From Motacilla alba alba (Eukaryota; Chordata; Aves; Passeriformes; Motacillidae), in the NCBI RefSeq assembly GCF_015832195.1, contig NC_052046.1, forward strand, positions 31,834,911 through 31,898,910: a stretch of DNA of 64,000 nucleotides. Reading direction: 5' to 3'. Position 1 is the stretch's first letter. Every line of letters begins with the position of its first letter. A program made the position numbers and the translations under genes. The notes beneath the pieces are model-generated. The model had not been told where the DNA came from and made no database searches. It saw only the letters and a list, made by a program, of their open reading frames with translations. Below, in pieces: positions 24,601-33,600 of the stretch.

Positions 24601-27600
24601 TGTAATTTGCAATAATTATGATTAGATGCACTGATGAAGTTCAAATTCATTTTCCTGTTCAGGAGCTTGCCTGAACCTTCTTTTGAACTATTTCATCAAT
24701 TTCAGTGGCAAAAGGTGATTGCTAAGAGCAATCATAGACTTGGCAAACTTTTTTGAAGCAGAACATCAAAATTCAAAATTTTAATCAACAGTGTGCTGCA
24801 TGTAGCCTTGCTGGTTTTCAGCACCCCTGAAAAATTTGAAAATGAATACAGTACTCTGCTGTGACAAATTACATTTTCTCTGTTGCTGTGGTAATCTTAA
24901 CATGGAAATGGGAAGCTGTATTATTATACACGACAGGTTTAGCATCATTTTACAGGCTATGTTTGTTAAGTTTTCTTTGAATTAAAATTAAGGGGAAAAA
25001 AATTTCACACGTAACATTGTTGGGTATCTGTACTTCTGGTAAAAAGTAGTATTGCACAGAAGTTTGCATTTAACAGTGTTTGGTTTTTTTTTTTAAATAC
25101 AGATAGAAACAGATTTGGGATACCCTGGTGGCAAGGCAAGAATAATCCATAAAGAGTCAGACATCATTACTGCTTTTGCAGTCAATAAGGTGAGTATAAA
25201 GGAGGTAAAATAACCTAATTGCTGTGTTTTCCACCTGATACACAGGCACATTGTGTGACTGGGTGGAATAGGCTTTGCCAGCCATCCTGCTGTTTTTAGC
25301 AGCTACAACTTTAGCAGTTCCTTTTCAAAAACACTTCAAAATTACCTTTTCATGAACAGTTCTGCTACGAATTTTCTTCTTTTTTCTATTGTGCAGTGAA
25401 TAGATTAAAGGGAGAGGTGGCTTCTACTTGTTTGTAGCCTTGTGTGTAGGAGTATTTGTCTTTTTCTGTCAAACGGGAAGTTTTATTTTCTTTGTTCAGT
25501 CACATAACGCTTCAGAACGGGAGGAGGGGAGCCTGGTTGCAAACCTTATAATATAGTTACCTGTTGCTTATTGTCTGAGAAAAGCAAGGAGATGCTTGAG
25601 CTGCTTGAGAGGCACAAGATGCAAATAGTGTGTGATACTATCCCAGATGCAAATAAGTTTTGAAAGGGAAATGTCATGTGTAAATGTACATAGATTTGTA
25701 GATGTTAATGTTTGGGGTTTGTAAATTAAGTGTATATTTTTGTGATAAACAGTGCTATAATCATAAAAAAATAAAACAAGTCCATTTTTGAGGTTTCCTT
25801 TTGCATCTGTCTTTCTGTATGTTCTTTTTTTCAGGCAAACCGGAACTGCATTGCAATAGCATCGAGTCATGATATTCAAGAATTGGATGTTTCTGCAATT
25901 TTAGCTACACAAATCTACACCTGGGTTGATGATGATATGGAAGTAGAAAATAAAGGGTATATGTTCTTTGTTTTCAGTATTACACTTGACTGTACTTAAA
26001 TCAGAGTAACAAAACATGGTATTTACTCTTGCTGTTCAGAATCCTAATTTGAAATGTTTTCTTCATTTCTAGAGCTGATGATTTCCTAGTTATACATGCT
26101 CGTGACGATCTGGTAAATGTTCAGGGAAGCACTCCCTATACTCACAGTAATCCTGGCACACCTATCAATATGCCTTGGCTTGGTAGTACACAAACTGGCA
26201 GGGGTGCATCTGTGGTAAGTCACTTGTCAAAGATTAGCTTTATATATTCTATCTACTTCTCTCCTTTTATCTATTTAGTCTTGCTTATTATATTTTGCAG
26301 TAGAATATAAATATAACCTACATGTATATAACCTTTACATAACTAAATATAACCTTTCTGTGCAAACAAGACAAGCTGGATTTTTTTGTTAACAATTCAC
26401 TTAATAGGTTAAAATACTGCACAGAATTTAAGGGACAACCAAAAAAGCAACACTTTCAGGCAAGTCACAAATGCTTTCTTTAAAAGCATCATCTAAAAGC
26501 CAAGAATCAGGATTTGGGTGAGAAGTTAGACTATAAATTCTTCTTTAATGACTTGAAACTGAATAGTCTATATAAAAAGCATATATTTAGCAGGTTTCAG
26601 AATATAAATCCGTAAGGATTGGGAAGAAATATTTAAATGAAACTTTGTGGTAGCTTTTATTTTAAGTATAATCTTCAACTTCATTCTGAGCTTCAGAAAA
26701 GTTCTTATGTCTGGAATGAAGCTTGGCCCTGAAGAAAAGGCTACTAGGTTAGATTTAATTCAGATCAAATCATAATTGTAGCCTGGCCATTGACATTCTT
26801 ATCTTAGTTCCTGTGGAGCATAGATGCAAATCTGTTGATTATCTGGCTGAGAGATGCTTATTTGGAGACACCTAAGGGAGCTGAAATGGTCATACAAGAC
26901 ACCAGTATCTCTGCCCTTCTGCACATGGAGTGCAGAAAGTGAAGTTTTCCTAAATAACCAAATGCGTTAAGTCTTGAGACTTGGCTGTTCTTGGTGTCAT
27001 TTAACAATTCAAAGCAAGTTTATAACTGGTGACAAAATTAACCATATGTTAATTAATATAATTGTTGACTTGCAAATAGCTGATGAATAGGAGGAGTAAA
27101 TAAGGAATAAACATTATAAGACTGATAATGTTTTCCACATATTGATGTGAGTATTGTGCCAGTACCTATGCCTCTGCCTTCACTTTAGGAACTACTGATC
27201 CTAGGTAAAGTGTTGCACCTCTGCTATTACAATCAGGTCTCTTGTGCAAGTATTCTTTGAATGCCTTTGCCATTTTCTCTTCTCACTCTCATTTTTAAAT
27301 ATGTATATATGTACATACAGAATTTCTGTGTTTCTGTATTTCTCAACCTTAAATAATTGTGTAATATATTAATGAAAATGGTATTTATATAGCCTGTTAT
27401 TTTGCATGCTATAAAACTTTCTTCCTAAATATATTTGGCTATGCTTGTGTTGAATGCTTTTGCTGTTAAACTTTGGACCTATATTTTGTCTGGCATATTG
27501 TTTAACTGTGGCCGACAACCACCACAGAATAGAACGGCACCTGCCCAATAGGGAAAGAAGACAGAGGTACCTAATGAAGGACAAAGTAAATGAAGTTGAA

Positions 27601-30600
27601 AAAATAGGGAATCAATCTCAGGTGGAAATAGTGTTGCTGTGGAAGAACTGGAACCTGGAAGAAAAACAACTTCACTAAGACTTTTCTTTTTGCTTCTATT
27701 TACTACTTTGTTCCTTCAGATACTGCTGATTCTTGATGTCATCTTTGCTTTTCCATAATGTGCAGCCCATTTAGTAGTTGTAGCTCACTGTTTTGTACCA
27801 TTACTGGCTTTTCAATCTCATTATCTTTGCTTCACTTTCATCAGCAAGGGACACTCAGGCAGTTAGTTTTAATAGCTGTAAGGCTTTTCTGTCACTCTTC
27901 ACTGTTCCCTGTTACACAGCTCATACAAGGTAAGTAAGGAGGGTCAGACACTTCAGCACAGTTTGTTACACAGGTCTTACAGGAGGTGTTCATGAGAGAG
28001 TACTGAAGGGAGTAATATGTACCTGCACCTCTGAAACTCAGACAGTGTTACCAACAGCTTGTCATTCAAGTCAGTGTGACTGACAGCAATATTTAAGAGT
28101 TCAACAATGGGAGGGTGGAGTTAAAGTGCATTTTTATTTTTCAGTCTGAATGTACATTAAGGCACAAAGCACCCAACTGTCCAGCAAAGCAACCAGTGTT
28201 CTAGCCATCAGCGTTCTAAGGGCAAACTGAAGGCTAGCAATGTCAAATGTCAGTTACATTAACAATGAAAGTATTTGCATTTCATAATAGTACTTCTAAA
28301 TTGGAGAAACTGTACCAAAGAGTTCTGTTAGTGTAGCCTTTCAAAGGCACATTTCTGTAAATTTGCAGTTTTCCAAGCATAATCCAGCAGGGGTTAGGGG
28401 ATCATGATATGTGCTTGTCTGTTGAATGGCGGAAGATGATTTCCATTAACTTCTGGGTAAAAGTCAGCAGCTGTAAAACTCAATACAGCCCTTCATTTCA
28501 GTGAAGAAATGGAGTGGACATGAATTATTGTTCTTCCATTTACATACAGAAGATAAGTTGTGAGTTTAGAGAGCAAAGTATTGCAATGATAAGTGTGCAT
28601 ACTCTGTAAATGTTTGAAGAATGTAATTCTCTGTTGTCCTGAATTTTAAAATGTATATATAGTTTTACCAAACCATTTGAATTTTTCCTTGGTATTTAAA
28701 GTACTTAGAGAAAAAGAAAGGGAAAAACAAGATCATATATTTTATTTTCAGAAAGTGTTTTGGAATGAGCTGAGGGGCACAAGGCTTTCTCTTCAACAGT
28801 GTAAACACTTCGAGAATTGAAAGATCTAAATCTGCTCCCAAAATGTAATTAAGAGGATTGTGGTTGTTCCACTAATCTAAGCCCAGGGAAATTTTTACAA
28901 GAAAGGAAATTATTTCCCTTTTGAGTATTTTTCCTCATTTTTGTTTACAAACTGATAATTTAGAGGATATTTCTTTTAAACTCTATTGATCGTATTTAGG
29001 AATCTAAAGCACATGAAAATTTGTAATTCCTGCCTCCTTCCAGTTGACACTCTGAAGGCCAGGGGAGAATAGCATAATTGAAATACCTCATCACTATCTA
29101 TTGCCCCATGGCAAAGCAGTGTTAAAATACTGTACAAAATTACAGCAGTTGAAAGTCACAGTTGGATTCAATGATATTAAAGGTCTTTTCCGACCTAAAT
29201 GTTTCTCTGGAAGTGGTTCAGTGCCAGTTTGCTGTTGGTGGGTGGTAAGTGATAAGCTGCTGTGTTGAAGAAGAATGCCCTGGCAGCAATATTTCTGTTA
29301 ATTTGAAGTTAACACCTGCCACAAATATATATTTTGCCCTCTTAAGTGTTGAGGTAAATAATATATGTATGAGGAAACCAAATGAAACAATTCTCTGAGG
29401 AAAGAGGGTCCTCAAAGAAGTCAGAGACTTTTGAGAGCTATTGGGGAGTAAAAGAATGAAAACTTAACTTTAACATACATTAATAGAAAAGAAGGCAAGA
29501 GAGAACACAGGCACAGATGCATTTCCTTGATAAAAAAATCCTTACTCTTTTTTCCCTTTTGTGTGTTGAACATATAATTTAAATAGATGGGGGTTAAATG
29601 TTACTGTCTAATGTCTCTAATCCTCTTAGCACATTGAGTTCTTCCCAGTAGGAATTAATAAAATAAGAGAAAACAAAAATTTGGGAGATATGCCTAGCTC
29701 AAAGCCAGTTTTGGAATTTAGGAGCAAACATACTACTGAAAATTCATTCGATCTGTATTTGCAAAATATAAATACATTTGAATAAATATTTATTTATTTA
29801 CTTATTTTATACCAGTTACACAGTATATTGCTTATTCTGGATGGTCACAAGTAGCCACTTTGCAAACAATGGCAATAAGTTAACTAGACTTGAAAACAGA
29901 TATATTCCTTCCTGCTTTTTACTTCTGTTAAAGTTTGTTTACCTCTTTCTTTACATGCTTCTGCCTTTCTCTTGCTTATCTTACAATATTCAGGAATATT
30001 CCAATAAATTTAATGGAATCAGAAAGGAATTGGCAAGAAAAGAGGTAAGACTGCAGTCTAAGGAGTGTTTATACTTGGATCCATACATTTCTGAAGCAAA
30101 AGTTTAATATTTATCTAGATATATAAAGCTGCAAAAGTACTAACATCTACACTGGTCTTGGAAGACACAGACTTCTGAATCTCTAAACCCAGTAGTTGTT
30201 TTCGTAAGAATTTTGGTAGGAAACAACTCTCTGCAACCACTAATTATTCTCTAGTTTGATAACTTTTTGTTTAGTAATACTGTTTAATTTTTTTCTATTT
30301 TTTTTTATGTTGAACAGATGCTCAAGAAAGCTATTAATAATGTCAGAAGAATGGCTTCTCATCCAACACTGCCATATTGTAAGTTCAGGTTCTTACAAAA
30401 AACAGAAAGGTTATAGAAAGATTATGTATTTCATACTCATCTGTTTCTTAATGTGTTGCTATTTTATACTAGCACAACGATCTATTATATATTTTGAAAG
30501 TTCTTTATAAGCCATACTTACTGAAACTATTTTTCATTTTAAAAAACAATATTGGGGGATGTAGAATAGCCTTTAGAAACAGCAAAAAGTACTGCATTTC

Positions 30601-33600
30601 TCTCTTATTTGTGACTGAAATGAAAGATAGTAGGAAAAATGTGCTATTATCTCCAAGTAAATGTCTTCATATTTCACGAGCAGCTAAATACAAATCTTCA
30701 TCAAATAATGAGTAACATGACTTTGAGTTGCAGTGATATACCTCCTGATCCTACACCAAGACAGATACTATGGCATAATTTTAGCACTAGTTATTTTGAG
30801 ATAGTGTGAGTTTTCTTGAAATTACAAAAGCTGCAACTCTTGTGAAAGGTCATGTAAATATTTTCTGTTGCAGACCTGACAGGTGCTCAAGATGGAAGTG
30901 TAAGAATGTTTGAATGGGGTCATGCGCAGCAGATCACATGTTTTCGATCTGGTGGCAACTCAAGGGTAACTCGAATGCGATTCAATTACCAGGGAAATAA
31001 GGTGACTGACAAAATGCTTCTGTATGCTTTCTCTTCTCTTCTCCCCTCCTCCAATATAATTGCAAATTAGCAGAAATATCACATGCTTCTAATTTAAAGT
31101 ATTTTCTCGAAATTGTGAATATTTTCTCTACAATACATACTTATATATTTACTATTACTGTATATTTTTTTCAGTTTGGAATTGTTGATGCTGATGGATA
31201 TATAAGTTTATATCAGACAAATTGGAAATGTTGTCCACTTACTGGAACTTCACCTAAGCCATATTTGGTAAGCTGAATAATAAATTAGTTTCCATAAACT
31301 TGCATTGTGTTCCCTAACTTCTTCGTTCAGAATAGCTAGGAGAGGGCAAAGATTGTGATGTTAACCAGTATTAATCAAGATTAAGTTATGTATTGCTGCC
31401 ATCCTGTGGTCTGTATGACAGGTTCTTACAGTGTAATAATACTTGTTAAGTGGAGAGTGGAAAATGTAACATGAGGTCTGAAATAACTTTCATTTTCATT
31501 GAGACTTGCAATAATTGCCACTTGTCAATTAATGGACAGTTACATAGGGCTACAGCATATATTTCCATGAAAAATTAAGTGTCTTACAAGGCATACCAAT
31601 ACATTTGTATCCTATGTTCTTCAAATTTCTTATGAAACACCTTTTCTTCTCAAGGAAGTTTAATATTGCCTGCTTGCACAAAATACATTCCTTTTTAATA
31701 AAAAATTTCTAACTGCAATTTTTCAGACATGGCAATGTCATAACAAAACAGCCAATGACTTTGTTTTCATCAGTTCATCATCTTTGATAGCTACAGCAGG
31801 ATTTTCTTCTGACAACAGGTAAGATCTATTGTGATAATTCATAACAGTGAAGTGGTGCCATATTTTTTCTCCTTTCCCCCACTTTGGTTTTTTGTAATGA
31901 TTCTTCTTTAGCAGTTTAAGAGTACTTCTGCTTGATTTCTTTCTTGGCGGTAGAGGGACATAAGCAATGTTTGCCACTAAATTCATGTGCCTGTTAAGGA
32001 AGGTGTCATGGGGAAGCACAAATATCCTGCTTATGTTCCCTGTGAGGAGGAGAAGTAGAAAGGGAGGTCCTGAGTGATTTGGCTGGGAATCCAGTGAGGA
32101 GTGTGTGGGAATGGTTTTAGAGCTGTGCTGGGGGAGGTCTGGCATGAGACTGGACATCAAGAAACATTTTATTACCAAGAGGTTCAGACACTGGAACAGG
32201 CTTCCTTGAGTCAATCCCCAAAGCCTGTCAGAGTTTGAGGCATTTGGACAATGCCCTTAATGACATGCTTTAATTTCTGGTCAGCCCTGACCAGTAGGTG
32301 TCAGGTGAGTGATTACATGGTCCTTCTAGGTCCCTTCCAGCTGAACTATTCTGTTCTGTTCTATGCACATGAACCTGTCATAAATTATTTTTATAGCTCT
32401 TGAGAATTTGCACAGTTCTTAATTTCTCATTTGTTTTCATAAGTAAATATTGATCAAAAAATAACAAAACCTGCTAACATTGCTGTGAATTAAGCTACAA
32501 AAGATTGTTAACATAAATGCTTTATGGAAATAGCCATTTGTAGAATAGTTGTGTAGAAGGCATGTTCTTGCAGCTTATGATAAACTATGGAAGTAATTTA
32601 GGGTCTGCTCAGACATCATCATTGACCCTCTGTTTACAGTGTTTTATGCCTGAAACAACCTATTTAAGGTACAGATGACTTTTCAAGAGGTCAAAATGCC
32701 TGAGAACATCTATTGCTGAATTAAGCCATGTTTTTTTCCTACAGAAATATTTGTCTTTGGGATACTCTGGTTTCTCCTACAAACAGCTTGGTGCATGGTA
32801 AGTAAAATACAACAACCAAAATGTTTGACCATAGTATAAAAAAGTGTATTTGTGAGTCTATCTTTATGGAAGAATTATTGTGAGAATTAATTAAAACATC
32901 TTTCACTGTTCTGTGTGAGTGCACCAGTGGGAGTATATAACCAGATTCTTGAGAAATTGCTTGGTTTTCTATATGCATGATTGGTTTCATGGACATGAAC
33001 ACCTTCCTTTGCATGCCTTCTGTCTTTGTACCACAATTGCAAGCCAGACATTTCTGTTCTTTTTTGGAAGTTTCTCGGCAGCTTCTGCTTCAGAACAGTT
33101 ATTCCTCTAAGTAGGATTTTGGGGGTGCAAAAAGTATTTAGCTCTGTTTCATTAGTTTTATTACTAATACTTTGTTGCAAGTAATACAAGAAATGCATTT
33201 CAATATCTGAAATACGGAATTGAGATCAGAGCATTGTGAACTCTTTGTACTTAAAGTATGGTGAATGCCTAAGTGTATGTGAGAGACATATGGAATTTCT
33301 AAATGTAAATTCATAGGCCCTTTGAACTACAAGTACAGCATACCAGGCTGTGTTCTGATAATTGTAATTTTCATTTGCTTTTCCTACTCATTTAGGGGAG
33401 TAGACATATCCAAATAAATGTAAGAAGAAGCAAATTAGCAGTAAAATGACCAGTGGAAACTTGCAAGATATTTGTGCTAGTAGTTTAGGAAGAATTTCTG
33501 ATGAGCATATATGACTTAAAAAAACAAATTATATTACTTAAAATAACAAATCTGTTACTTTAATAGTAGATTATTAAAATAATCTGTTTCTGGTCAAGGA

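Noticed and set aside
31738..32214. 158-codon minus-strand frame
   Set aside because: It is antisense to DMXL1 exon e22 and to part of a CR1 fragment, with no family resemblance.
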